Assembly (NCBI GenBank): GCA_963763115.1
Contig: CAVXNM010000035.1
Coordinates: 1 to 64,000 of the forward strand
Direction of reading: 5' to 3'
Origin: CAVQCA01 sp963763115
Lineage (GTDB): Bacteria > Pseudomonadota > Gammaproteobacteria > UBA9214
Length of the DNA stretch: 64,000 nt
Part shown: in pieces, positions 16,381 to 25,248 of the stretch
How the letters are laid out: each line of letters opens with the position of its first letter
How positions within the stretch are numbered: the first letter of the stretch is position 1
Program-made: the position numbers and the translations under genes
Notes under the pieces: generated by a model
The model's input: only the letters and a program-made list of their open reading frames with translations
Told to the model about the DNA's origin: nothing
Databases searched by the model: none

Positions 16381-17445
16381 TCAAACGGTTAGGAGTTTCT
16401 CTTCTAGTCGTTTCTTGTTTCCATCATCCCCGGACTGTGCTGGATTTGTGCTAATTACCCGGAGTTGTGACAGACGATCCGCGTACACTGCCAGGTGATC
16501 GGCTGACAAGTGTGCGTACCGCTGCACCATCCGGATATCGCTCCAGCCGCCCAGCTCCTGCAACACATGCAGCGGGGTTCCCTGCTGAATATGCCACGAC
16601 GCCCAGGTAGGCCGCAGATCATGCCAGCGGAAGTCCGTGATCCCAGCCCGCACCAGAGCCTTCCTCCAGACATGGTTGTTAGCCTTGCCGACCGGATGGC
16701 CCTGGAAGGTGAACACCCACGTCGGATGCTGACCCACCTGACGGCGGAGCACCACTACGGCATCGGCATTCAGCGGTACCGGAAGCGGCTTCTGGTTCTT
16801 TGACTGATCGGCATGGATCCAGGCCACTCTCCGCTCCAGGTCCACCTGAGCCCACGACAGCCCGGTCACATTGGCCTCGCGCAACCCGGTCGCCAGGGAG
16901 AAGCGTGCCATCTCCGCCAGATGGGGCGGCAGTTCGGACAGCAGACTGGCGGCTTCGTCATGCGTCAGCCACCGGACCCGATGTTTAGGCTCCCGTAGCA
17001 ACCGCACGGCGGGCGCTTTAACCAACCACTCCCAATCCCGTGCCGCGCGGTTGAGGATAGCCCGCAGGACTTGCAGCAGCCGGTTCACCGTCGCATTGGT
17101 GACCCCGTCCCTCAAGCGGGTCGCCGTGACCTGGTCGATCACATCACGGGTGATCTCATCCAGGTAGTGACCGTAGAGGTGTGGGTGTAACCAGCGCAAG
17201 TGGCGAATGTCATCCATGTGACTGGCCTTGTGGTGCGTCTCGGTTAACCATCGCTCCACGGCCTCCTGCCAGGTGCGACGGGGTGTATCGCCAAGCTGGT
17301 GGACCCGCCAGAGTTCTACCCGCAATCGGTCGTGGTACTCCTGCGCTTCCTTGCGCTGGGAAGTCCGAGCAGATCGGCGTATCTGCTCACCGTTGGGGGT
17401 GGTAACACGGACCCACCAGGTACTACCGCGTTTGTAGAGTGACAT
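16381..17445 (-). CDS. Tyrosine site-specific integrase
   Basis: A 354-residue integrase. The N-terminal arm-binding region is SLYKRGSTWWVRVTTPNG and the core-binding region is near residues 60-150. Catalytic residues: Arg in ATGLREANVTGL, His-x2-Arg in WHDLRPTWASWH, Trp in GGWSDIRMV (in place of the second His) and Tyr in RYAHLSADH. One oddity is Pro in HDLRPTW, where relatives normally have His. It is the only apparently complete integrase in the window and is well placed to recombine at the tRNA-Arg 3' half 17 bases from its stop. An excisionase-like gene overlaps its 5' end. Confidence 0.88.
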   Translation of the reverse strand: MSLYKRGSTWWVRVTTPNGEQIRRSARTSQRKEAQEYHDRLRVELWRVHQLGDTPRRTWQEAVERWLTETHHKASHMDDIRHLRWLHPHLYGHYLDEITRDVIDQVTATRLRDGVTNATVNRLLQVLRAILNRAARDWEWLVKAPAVRLLREPKHRVRWLTHDEAASLLSELPPHLAEMARFSLATGLREANVTGLSWAQVDLERRVAWIHADQSKNQKPLPVPLNADAVVVLRRQVGQHPTWVFTFQGHPVGKANNHVWRKALVRAGITDFRWHDLRPTWASWHIQQGTPLHVLQELGGWSDIRMVQRYAHLSADHLAVYADRLSQLRVISTNPAQSGDDGNKKRLEEKLLTV

Positions 17446-17651
17446 GATGCCTCCTTGTCACAGCCACTTCGCGGCGCTTGCCGGGAACCGGCATAGAGGG
17501 ATCGCAGGTGGTCGGCAAGGTCTGCTTCCAGGAAGACCCAGCGTTTCCCCGGTTTCGCGCCCTGGATGATGCCGGCCTTGGCCTTTTGTCGCAGCGCCGC
17601 CTGCGACATGTGCAGGAAGGCGGCAGCTTGATTGAGATCGAGAGTACGCAT
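17316..17651 (-). CDS. Excisionase-like helix-turn-helix protein
   Basis: A 111-residue protein with a MerR/Xis-type winged helix in its first 55 residues (LDLNQAAAFLHMSQAALRQK, then GKRWVFLEADLADHLRSLY). The tail is low in structure. Its last 130 bases overlap the start of the integrase gene in another frame. Gene order and overlap are typical for a recombination directionality factor that controls the integrase. Confidence 0.72.
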   Translation of the reverse strand: MRTLDLNQAAAFLHMSQAALRQKAKAGIIQGAKPGKRWVFLEADLADHLRSLYAGSRQAPRSGCDKEASCHSTNAVVPGGSVLPPPTVSRYADLLGLPSARKRRSTTTDCG

Positions 17652-17710
17652 GATGTTGGCTCACCCTGTGGCGCTCCCGGAGGTATTCCCGTCTGCCGGT
17701 GATGGCTCCG

Positions 17711-19281
17711 TCACCAGGTGGGTATTGAAACGCCGCGCCTTGCCTTGCACCTTCTCGCGAGCATAGGTCGACAGGGTTTTACCGGTGCGTTGGCTCTGCA
17801 GCCGGTGAAATAGGCGTCCGACATCTCATCAAAGCACTGCTGGGGATCGCTCTGTTGGTCGAGTGACTTCTCGAGGATCACGCGCACGACGCGGTACTGG
17901 ATGTTGTCGAAGTGGAGTGCGCGCTGACAGGCGGCTTCCAGGCGTACCGCGCCATAACGCTTGGCAAGGCCGATGACACCTTGTGCTGCACGCAGGCGGT
18001 CGAGGACAGAGTTTTCGAACAGGCGTTGTATGAACAGGTGACAGTACGGTCCGGTGACCTCTGCTTGTTTCAGGCACCACTGCGGGTCACGCATCTTGTA
18101 GGCAACATGCTGCGGCGGCAGATGTTCATCAATGGTATGGCGTTGACCGTCATGCGTGGGCGTGGATGCAATGCCTTGAGTTCGTGCTGATGGTAGATGC
18201 GTACGGTGGTCTTGGTGATGCGCACATCGAGCGTCTGACCGACAAGACGCCACGGCGCCGAGTAGCGACACTTATCCACTTGAAGGTGGCAATCGCCGTG
18301 CAGTTTTGCGGTTACCCAACGGGTACACTCTGGCACACAGTTGGGAAGTGGCTTGAGCATCGCCTGTTCGGTCTCGACAAAGCGTTTCAGTGGCGGCGTG
18401 CGTGTGGTGCCGTGAATGCGGTTACCCGCGTCCTGCATCACCCAGTTCAGCAACTGCTCATTGGCGTCAGGGAGATCGCGGAACTCGCGTAGTGGCATGA
18501 AGTTGTTCTTGACGTACTTGACACCCGATTCCACGCGGCCCTTTTTTTGCGGATCGGCAACGGGACAGGGTGAAATCAGGAAGCCATACCCTTCGGCATA
18601 GTCAGCGTAAGCGCGCTGCACCTGTGGATCGTGGTAGCACGCGCTGGTGATCGCGCACTTTGGGTTATCTATGATGACTTTCGATGGCACGCCGTTGAAG
18701 TGTTCGAACGAGCGGCGGTGACAACCGAACCAGGTCTCGATGCTTTGATCACGCACCAGCTCGGCGTACTGGTATCGGCTCCACGCGAGCACCATAACGA
18801 ACACCCAGGTTTTAAACACTTCGCCGGTATGGACATCAATGATCTGCGGACCCTTGCCAAAATCGACTTGCGCCGCATCGCCGGGCGCGAACTCAAGCAC
18901 CGTTGTGACCCGCGGCGTTTTCTCTGCCAGCGACCGCAGAAACCGACGCACCGATGAGTAGCTGCCGGTGTACCCGTGGCGGCGATTGAGGGCGGTGTGG
19001 ATGGTGGTGCCGTCGATGCTCTCGGACCACCACTGTTCGAGCAGACCCCGGTAGGGTTCGAGGCTCGATTGTGCCTGGGTATGCGTCGGCTTGGGCTGCT
19101 GAAGGACGGCGACCAGTTCCTGGTCCGGTGGCAGTGGTCGCGCTGGGTCGAGCCAGCCTTGCTCATGGGCCTGCTGACGCAGCGCCCCTAGAGTACGCCG
19201 ACCCATTAGCCCAGTGGCATGAATCTGCCGGTCTGACTCGCCCTGGCGCATCCGCACCAGAGCCTGACGGAAGTGATACAT
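17711..19281 (-). pseudogene. istA: IS21-family transposase IstA, frameshifted; IstB missing
   Basis: The ATG at 19281 follows AGGAGG by six bases. The protein reads as a DDE transposase of the IS21 type: helix-turn-helix near the start, APGDAAQVDFGKGP (first Asp), KVIIDNPKCAI (second Asp), KKGRVESGVKYVK (Glu) and a C-terminal beta domain. The frame shifts near 18145 and resumes as EHLPPQHVAYKMRDPQWCL through to LDQQSDPQQC. A further shift seems to occur near 17810, after which another frame reads KTLSTYAREKVQGKARR up to 17661. No istB ATPase gene follows, so the element cannot transpose alone. Confidence 0.8.
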
Positions 19282-19390
19282 CTCAAACCTCCTATTTGCC
19301 ATGCCTTTCTCCGCGGAAAATCCGCAACGATAAGGCAAATGAACAGAAAGTCTGAAACGTGAAACCAGCGCCGGTCGGCGCCCTTAGGGC

Positions 19391-19490
19391 GATCTTCAGG
19401 TGGCGCCATTAAGGCGATCCCGGCGTGGCTCCATTAGGGCGATCCTGAAGTGGCGCCATTAAGGCGATCCCGGAATGGCTCCATAGTGGT
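19391..19490. repeat. IS21 terminal repeats
   Basis: GGCGCCATTAAGGCGATCC and variants (GGCTCCATTAGGGCGATCC) occur about five times at intervals of roughly 22-24 bases. Multiple end repeats of this kind are transposase-binding sites at IS21 ends. They lie upstream of istA, as expected. Confidence 0.65.
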
Positions 19491-19683
19491 GATCATTAAC
19501 ACGCGACATACTCTGAATCAGGGGCTATTACTTGAATGCAGCAACTCCAGACGTTGTTGCCGCCGATAATGGGATGTTCTATGCGATGATAAACGGACGG
19601 ATTCACGTAGAAAGCACTCTCTAAGCACATCAGATTGTTGATGAAGTTGGATGTTTCTATAATCACAGAACAAACGGTCGCTA

Positions 19684-19993
19684 CTACACTACCTGGAAGT
19701 GTTGCCCCACCTTGCTTGTAATCAGTTGGTTACGGATATCAGGATTGCAGTTGATAAGACGGATGCGGTTGCTCTCGCAACCCGTAAGCTCATGCAGCAT
19801 TAACAGCATGTCCACCCCTGAACCTCGGATTTTCCGTGTTTTCATAAGGTTCACATCGATAGTACTTTGTTCGGAGTGCCCGAGCCAGCCTGCAGGCGTC
19901 GACGAATACTCCGTGGGACTTCAGGTCAAGTTCTTCGTTCGTTTCAACGGTTATCACTTTTCCGATCGAGGTATGACTGGTTGTTAGTTTCAT
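19684..19993 (-). pseudogene. STAS-domain (anti-sigma antagonist-like) protein, frameshifted
   Basis: The first frame starts MKLTTSHTSIGKVITVET and carries EELDLKSHGVFVDACR. Near 19870 the reading must change frame, after which STIDVNLMKTRKIRGSGVDMLLM and INCNPDIRNQLITS complete the domain, ending at 19684. The pattern of a strand, VNL, GSG and an LLML helix is that of STAS domains; the usual Asp-Ser phosphosite (DSSG) is RGSG here. A single base change would restore it, so check for a sequencing error. Confidence 0.6.
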
Positions 19994-20094
19994 TTTGATT
20001 TCCTCTCGGTGATTAATTTAATCGCATACTATGCCTCTATTGGCGGGGTATCCAGTCACACCACCGTATTAGACCGGTCATGACGCATGCAAAA

Positions 20095-20126
20095 AGTTAA
20101 AGGGGCTTCCCTGCCCCTTTTCAAGG
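20095..20126 (-). terminator. Intrinsic terminator after the small secreted protein gene
   Basis: The stem AAAGGGGC / GCCCCTTT with a six-base loop is followed on the reverse strand by a T-rich stretch (AACTTTTT). It lies about 10 bases after the stop at 20135. Confidence 0.7.
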
Positions 20127-20134
20127 TCCTTCAG

Positions 20135-20497
20135 TTAATCGATGCGGGTCAACGTGCCGGTAGTCTTATCCTGATACGCGCCACCACCGAAGCTGTTGAG
20201 AGTGACTTGCTTGTCTCCGGCAGCATGGGGCTGCTTTTCGTATGAAGGGGCGTTGGCATTCATCAGCGTGCCGGTGTGGCTGTTTTTCGACCAGCCGTTG
20301 CCGAATCCGCTGCCTTTCTTGCTTTTCATTGCCGTCGCGGAACCGCTGCTGCTGTAACTGGGAGCGTTGGCATTCATCAGCGTGCCGGTGTGGCTGTTTC
20401 TCGACCAGCCGCCACCAAAACCGGAGGCCATCACATTAAGTGATCCAAGCAATATGCCGGCGCCGGCTATACACTTGATGATCATTGAATATTTCAT
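20135..20497 (-). CDS. Small secreted protein with duplicated NSHTGTLMNANAPSY motif
   Basis: A 120-residue protein with a signal peptide (MKYSMIIKCIAGAGILLGSLNVMAS, cleavage near residue 25). The mature part contains two copies of a 24-residue unit (GFGGGWSRNSHTGTLMNANA and GFGNGWSKNSHTGTLMNANA, each followed by PSY) and a third degenerate half-copy near the end (FGGGAYQDKTTGTLTRID). It is rich in Gly, Ser, Asn and Thr, with no cysteines in the mature region. No family is recognised. The start has AAGGAGAAC upstream and a terminator follows, so it looks like a complete single-gene unit. Confidence 0.7.
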   Translation of the reverse strand: MKYSMIIKCIAGAGILLGSLNVMASGFGGGWSRNSHTGTLMNANAPSYSSSGSATAMKSKKGSGFGNGWSKNSHTGTLMNANAPSYEKQPHAAGDKQVTLNSFGGGAYQDKTTGTLTRID

Positions 20498-20595
20498 TTC
20501 AGTTCTCCTTGTACACGTATCGTGTCTCTTGTCTAACAGGCTTAAGGATTCATAACTCTGTGTGAATTCAGGTTATGAATGGCATCTTCAAATTT

Positions 20596-20716
20596 CCTAA
20601 CTTGTACATAATCTATGCAGAAGATCTGGTCTCTTGGCTCTGCACGCTTAATACTATACAGAAATTGTACATTGTCAAGGATAAATATAATAAATGTACA
20701 GGTTTCGTACATGCGT
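20596..20716. promoter_or_regulatory. Cluster of GTAC-centred palindromes
   Basis: TTGTACATAAT, TTGTACATTGT, AATGTACAGG and TTCGTACATG occur within about 110 bases upstream of the secreted protein gene (reverse strand). The repeated TGTACA core could be an operator array. No regulator is identified. Confidence 0.35.
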
Positions 20717-20796
20717 GATTTTCGGGGAAGATTTCGTCCGGGCATCCAGGTTCCGGGGATGATGGGCCATATTCGGGACGATATTTCCGGGTCCTC

Positions 20797-21063
20797 CTGA
20801 TCTGGGGGCACCAACATGGCGTGAGCATGCGCCTCATTGAACCCGGCAAGCCCAACCAGAACGCCTACATCGAGTCATTCAACGGACGGCTACGCGATGA
20901 ATGCCTGAACGAGCATTGGTTCCTGAATCTCGTCCATGCCCAAGCCGTGATCGAGGCCCGGCGGCGGGAATACAACGAGGAGCAAGCGAAAAAGGCGTTG
21001 GGTGGTGGTCGAACCGCAACCGCCCCCTGTAGTCTGCTTACAGTACAAACACGACATGCCTGA
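20797..21063 (+). pseudogene. IS3-family transposase fragment (OrfB C-terminus)
   Basis: Carries the end of the DDE core: HQHGVSMRLIEPGKPNQNAY, then IESFNGRLRDECLNEHWF with the catalytic Glu and LVHAQAVIEARRREYNEEQ. The frame then runs into unrelated sequence (GGGRTATAPCSL). All upstream parts are missing. Confidence 0.8.
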
Positions 21064-21350
21064 GAACGCCGGGGATGTCCGGTTTTCCGGAAAGAAGACA
21101 TTTCCAACCGTCAGACTTATGGCCGGAATGCAGAAGCGGCCAGTCGTAACGTTCATATGCCAACCTGGAGTTACATTCCACGGTTCCGTAGAGAAGGCGT
21201 TGAACCTGGAGAACCCGAAGCATCTATGGTTGGTAGCAACGAATCTGCTACGCTCCCATACACTGGTTTGTTACCCAGTCGGTCAGTATTCACTCTGAGC
21301 CCTCACGGAGCCGGCTTCGGGAATACCCACCACAAGTGGTTCAATAGATA
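21064..21350. other. Sequence between two IS3-type elements
   Basis: No gene. It includes ACAGTACAAACACGACATGCC (about 21041-21061), which recurs near 22737-22757 on the other side of the intact IS3 element. Confidence 0.4.
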
Positions 21351-21395
21351 TGTACAACCCAGTTAAGCATAATTTACTTAACTGAGGTAGAGAGA

Positions 21396-21689
21396 ATGAC
21401 GACGAGAAGACAATATTCGAAGGAATTCAAACTGGATGCGATCAGCCTGGTTTTTGATCAGGGTTTTTCTCGCAGGGAAGCGGCCAGCAGTCTGGATATC
21501 AATGCGCAAATGCCAGGACGGTGGGTTAAAGAACATCGGGCAGAAGATGGCCAGGCATTCAGAGGAAATGGCAAGCAGACACCTGAGCAGGAAGAGATCA
21601 GGAAACTCAAGGCGCAGGTCAAACGCCTTGAAATGGAGAGGGATATCTTAAAAAAAGCGACGGCATTCTTTGCAGCAGAAACGAGGTGA
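21396..21689 (+). CDS. IS3-family OrfA (DNA-binding part of transposase)
   Basis: A 97-residue protein with an N-terminal helix-turn-helix (YSKEFKLDAISLVFDQGFSR, then REAASSLDI) and a C-terminal leucine-zipper-like coiled coil (EEIRKLKAQVKRLEMERDIL). The ending KKATAFFA is the usual frameshift zone; an A-rich run (TTAAAAAAAGCGA) at 21648-21660 fits programmed -1 frameshifting into OrfB. Confidence 0.88.
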   Translation: MTTRRQYSKEFKLDAISLVFDQGFSRREAASSLDINAQMPGRWVKEHRAEDGQAFRGNGKQTPEQEEIRKLKAQVKRLEMERDILKKATAFFAAETR

Positions 21690-22564
21690 AATATTCGTTC
21701 ATCACCCAACATAAGAATGCCTATCCAATTACCCTGCAATGTCAGGTTTTGGGTGTCAGCCGTAATGGCTATTACCAGTACGAGAGAAATCGGGCGAGAA
21801 GGCCAGATGATCCCAAGCATCAAGAGCTGCTGGAGTGGGTTGAGGATATTGCCGAAAGTTCAGGCCATACCTACGGCAGCCGGAGGATGAAGAGAGCCCT
21901 GAATGCGTTGGGTTATCCGGTGAGCCGCAGCAAAGCAAGGAAGCTGATGCGTGAAGCCGGTGTACGAGCACGCCAGCTTCGGAAATACAAGGTGACGACA
22001 AACAGTAATCATCAGCAGCCGGTGTTTGACAATCTGCTCAACCGTGAGTTTGACGTTGCCCAACCCGACCGAGTTTATGCCTCGGATGTGACCTATGTCT
22101 GGACACAGGAGGGCTGGCTGTATCTGGCGGTGGTTATTGATCTGTGTACCCGCAAGGTTGTGGGCTGGAGCATGAGTTCCCGGATGAAGGCGAAACTGGT
22201 CTGTGATGCCCTACAGATGGCGATCTGGCGGCGCAGGCCAAATGCCGGACTGATCCATCATTCGGACCGTGGATCACAATATGCCAGCAAGGCTTTCAGG
22301 CGATTACTCAAGGCTCATGGTATTAGAGGCAGCATGAGCAGGAAAGGCGATTGCTGGGATAATGCGGTGGTGGAGAGTTTCTTCGGCACCCTGAAGCAGG
22401 AACGTGTTCAGTGGAAGAACTACCAGACACGTTACGAGGCTCAGCAGGATGTACTGGAATATATTTCCATGTTTTATAACAGCAGGCGACTGCATTCATA
22501 CCTGGACTACATGAGTCCGAATGATTTTGAAAGGCAGTTATTGGAGAGGAAAAAAGCGGCTTAA
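21686..22564 (+). CDS. IS3-family OrfB (DDE catalytic part)
   Basis: A 292-residue integrase-core protein. Catalytic Asp in VYASDVTYVWTQEGWLYLAV, second Asp in LIHHSDRGSQYAS and Glu in WDNAVVESFFGTLKQE. N-terminal HTH_21 region includes HTYGSRRMKRALNALGYPVS. Length and motifs are complete, and the ATG overlaps the OrfA stop (GTGAAATATTC region), so the element is probably active. Confidence 0.9.
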   Translation: MKYSFITQHKNAYPITLQCQVLGVSRNGYYQYERNRARRPDDPKHQELLEWVEDIAESSGHTYGSRRMKRALNALGYPVSRSKARKLMREAGVRARQLRKYKVTTNSNHQQPVFDNLLNREFDVAQPDRVYASDVTYVWTQEGWLYLAVVIDLCTRKVVGWSMSSRMKAKLVCDALQMAIWRRRPNAGLIHHSDRGSQYASKAFRRLLKAHGIRGSMSRKGDCWDNAVVESFFGTLKQERVQWKNYQTRYEAQQDVLEYISMFYNSRRLHSYLDYMSPNDFERQLLERKKAA

Positions 22565-22576
22565 CTGGTTGTCACA

Positions 22577-22821
22577 AAATGCTTGACCACGTCAGTGGGA
22601 CATCGAAAACACTCTGGTAGCTATAGGAAAATATAATACACCGGAAATCGCTATATCTTTAAACATATGGTCGCTGTTAATGACTTGTATGGGTCGAAGA
22701 TTGCCGACCAGGGTTCGGCCCGGGAACGACCGGCTACAGTACAAACATGACATGCCGAACAGAACTCTGGATTTCGCATTAGTGGCGGAAACAAGACGTT
22801 CGCAGATGGCAAGAACGTAGT
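22577..22821. other. Gap after the IS3 element
   Basis: No gene is seen. It carries the second copy of the ACAGTACAAACATGACATGCC sequence. Confidence 0.4.
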
Positions 22822-22869
22822 GTTGAATCTGATGCCTGCAAGTGTCAGCGGGCGTTGGCGGAAAATTAG
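22822..22869 (+). pseudogene. Repeat unit 3: C-terminal coding remnant next to the att site
   Basis: Reads VESDACKCQRALAEN then stop. It aligns with units 1 and 2 (RALAEI) and is followed by the same GGAGGGCGGGCCAGTT spacer before att copy 4. Confidence 0.45.
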
Positions 22870-22929
22870 GGAGGAGGGCGGGCCAGTTATCTGATTGAAA
22901 ATTAAATAAAATTAAAATAGATGGTTGCC

Positions 22930-22975
22930 CCTACGAACCAGGCGGTCGGGAGTTCGAATCTCTCCAGGCGCGCCA
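22930..22975 (+). repeat. tRNA-Arg(ACG) 3' half, att-like copy 4
   Basis: Same tRNA 3' half with ACG anticodon and CCA; one acceptor base is changed (CTCCAGGCGCG). It is the right-most copy and probably marks the right part of the mobile array. Confidence 0.78.
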
Positions 22976-22983
22976 AAATAATC

Positions 22984-23018
22984 AAAGGCTTAGCTAATCT
23001 CTTGGCTAAGCCTTTTTG
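22984..23018 (+). terminator. Intrinsic terminator
   Basis: The stem AAAGGCTTAGC / GGCTAAGCCTTT is followed by TTT. It stands nine bases after the tRNA-like CCA, where a real tRNA gene would need its terminator, so it may derive from the original tRNA-Arg locus. Confidence 0.7.
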
Positions 23019-23097
23019 GTTGATTTCCTGGAATTGTATTTCCTGCACCCGCACTGCACCTACATTTTCATCGGGTAACCTAGCACTGAAGACAGAT

Positions 23098-23600
23098 TCA
23101 TTCCCAATCCAGTAACGACCTGTCGAACATACCGAAGCGTCGGGCAGTTCCAGCCAGTGATTCTGCGACGCAAGCATCATGTTCTCTATTCAATCGTTCA
23201 AAGGTTATCCAGTGCATCCCATTAGGTTTGCAGCCGTCCCCATTCAGGATACCCGTATCCTCAGCCCAGACGCTCCCGGATTCTGTTAGCTCGCCTCGTA
23301 GCTCGATCACTAGGTGGTTTCTCGTTGGCTTGGGTATGCCAGCTGGTAGCAGTACCGGCAGGGGAAGATTGCACCGCCATAAAGGAACGCTACGCGCTGC
23401 CCGCAACCGCTTGCCGGACAGAGAAACCAGGGCCGTTTCCCGCCAAGGTTACAGGGCGTCCAGTCAAGATAGAGGGGGTAACTTCCGTCTTTCCAGTCAT
23501 CGCCACCGTGTCGGTGACGGCAAGTGAGGATCACCCTGTCGGATTCGGTAGCGGCGCAGGGCATACAGGCCCTTGAACCGCACGGACTGGGGTATTTTCT
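23098..23600 (-). pseudogene. Cysteine-rich mobile-element protein, frameshifted
   Basis: In one frame: LDWTPCNLGGKRPWFLCPAS, then GCGQRVAFLYGGAIFPCRYC and YQLAYPSQRE, two Cys pairs of a zinc-ribbon fold. After a frame change near 23310: PNGMHWITFERLNREHDACV and ESLAGTARRFG, the usual C-terminus of the same protein family. These proteins are common hypothetical cargo of integrative elements; the function is unknown. The stretch between the two parts is degenerate. Confidence 0.55.
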
Positions 23601-24016
23601 CCTCGGGGTCCTGAACCGTGAATTTGTGCTTAAAGAGGTGCCTTCCGGTTACCAGCAACCCCCACCACAGTTCCAGCAATAACAGACACTTTTATTTCGG
23701 TGAGGACAGTATGCATCACAGGAGTCCTCCGGGTTCGGGGCCTGGCCGCGAAGTCAATCGGCTCCATTCATTTGATCACTGTGAACTCTTCGACAATGAG
23801 TCATTGATTTTGCTTCACTGAAAGGGATTCATTCGGCCTGTGCGTCATGGTAACAGGCTGATTAGACAATCGTTTTCACGGTTATACGGGCATCCTGTAT
23901 CGTTTTGGTGTGCGGCATGTATTTGACGCAGCAGGACACGCACGGGCAACACCTTCAGGGGATTCGTGACGCCATTCATCACGTCGCCGTTGGGCTATAG
24001 TTAAAGATGAACTTGA
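23601..24016. other. Gap before the radical SAM gene
   Basis: No supported gene on either strand; short ORFs lack family signals. The promoter of the gene at 24017 should be here. Confidence 0.45.
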
Positions 24017-25141
24017 ATGATTTCGCCACAAAAGGTCGTTCCGCTTATGCATGCCTTGGTTGAAAATTCCGTTGTCCCCACTCGCTACTGGCACGTCCTG
24101 ACGGACGGGCGGGTGCAGTGTGACGTGTGTCCGCGCGCCTGCAAATTACAGGAAGGACAACGTGGTTTATGCTTCGTTCGGGCGAATGAGGGCCGGCAGA
24201 TCGTGCTGACCACCTATGGCCGGTCCAGCGGATTCTGTGTCGACCCGATTGAAAAGAAGCCCCTGAATCATTTCCTGCCCGGCACACCGGTGCTGTCATT
24301 CGGAACCGCCGGTTGCAATCTGGCCTGCAAGTTCTGCCAGAACTGGGATATCAGCAAATCACGCGAGATCGACACGCTCTCGGATGAGGCCTCACCGGAG
24401 AAGATCGCTCGCGTGGCGCTGAAGCTGGGCTGCCGCAGTACCGCCTATACCTATAACGATCCGGTGATTTTCATGGAGTATGCCATTGACGTGGCGCAGG
24501 CCTGCCATGCGCTGGGCCTCAAGGCGGTGGCGGTCACGGCGGGCTATATCTGCGAGGAGCCGTGCATCGAGTTTTACCGTTACATGGATGCAGCCAATGT
24601 CGATCTGAAGGCTTTCACCGAGAGTTTTTACTGGAAGATCTGCGGCGGTCACCTGCAGCCGGTGCTGGATACCCTCGTCTATTTGAAGCATCAAACCAGC
24701 GTCTGGTTTGAAATCACCAACCTGCTCATCCCCGGCGAGAATGATTCGGACCGCGAACTGGAGGAGATGACGCAGTGGGTGGTGGAGAAGCTGGGGCCGG
24801 ATGTGCCGATGCATTTCACCGCCTTCCATCCCGACTGGAAGATGATGGACAAGCCGCATACCCCGCCGGAAACACTGACCCGGGCGCGCCGGATCGCGAT
24901 GAAAAACGGTGTTCGCTACGCCTATACGGGAAATGTCCACGATGAGACGAGCGGCAGCTCCTATTGTCACCAATGTGGCGCCAGGCTGATCGGGCGGGAC
25001 TGGTATGTGATTACTCACTGGAATTTAACGGGCGATGGCCGCTGTCCCAATTGCAACGCCGTCTGCTCCGGGATTCTCGAATCCGGGCACGGCGAGTGGG
25101 GAGACGCGCGCCAACCGGTAAGGCTGGCGAACTATGCCTGA
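24017..25141 (+). CDS. amrS: AmmeMemoRadiSam-system radical SAM enzyme
   Basis: A 374-residue radical SAM protein. An N-terminal Cys motif (CDVCPRACKLQEGQRGLCFVR) is followed by the cluster-binding CNLACKFCQNW near residue 100 and the SAM-binding TYNDPVIFMEYA and IPGENDSD regions. A C-terminal rubredoxin-like ribbon (YCHQCGARLI...RCPNCNAVC) completes the architecture of AmrS. In most genomes AmrS works with AMMECR1 (AmrA) and Memo (AmrB) proteins; neither is near here, so the partners may lie elsewhere. The reaction is not established. The start could also be the ATG at 24047. Confidence 0.85.
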   Translation: MISPQKVVPLMHALVENSVVPTRYWHVLTDGRVQCDVCPRACKLQEGQRGLCFVRANEGRQIVLTTYGRSSGFCVDPIEKKPLNHFLPGTPVLSFGTAGCNLACKFCQNWDISKSREIDTLSDEASPEKIARVALKLGCRSTAYTYNDPVIFMEYAIDVAQACHALGLKAVAVTAGYICEEPCIEFYRYMDAANVDLKAFTESFYWKICGGHLQPVLDTLVYLKHQTSVWFEITNLLIPGENDSDRELEEMTQWVVEKLGPDVPMHFTAFHPDWKMMDKPHTPPETLTRARRIAMKNGVRYAYTGNVHDETSGSSYCHQCGARLIGRDWYVITHWNLTGDGRCPNCNAVCSGILESGHGEWGDARQPVRLANYA

Positions 25142-25248
25142 GACATCGCGTCGGTGTTGCGCATGGATGCCACACGTGTTCAGTCAGAGAACAGGATGCT
25201 TCATAACACGTCATGCGCCGGCTCTCATACGTTAAGGAGGTAAGCAAC

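Larger units (their letters stand above)
21351..22576 (+). mobile_element. Intact IS3-family insertion sequence
   Basis: About 1226 bp. The ends are imperfect inverted repeats: TGTACAACCCAGTTAAG at the left and TGTGACAACCAGTTAAG as reverse complement at the right. It contains the two overlapping frames orfA and orfB typical of IS3. A clear target duplication is not visible. Confidence 0.8.

Noticed and set aside
19391..19490. CRISPR array
   Set aside because: Repeats are about 22-24 bases apart with no unique spacers; they fit IS21 end repeats.
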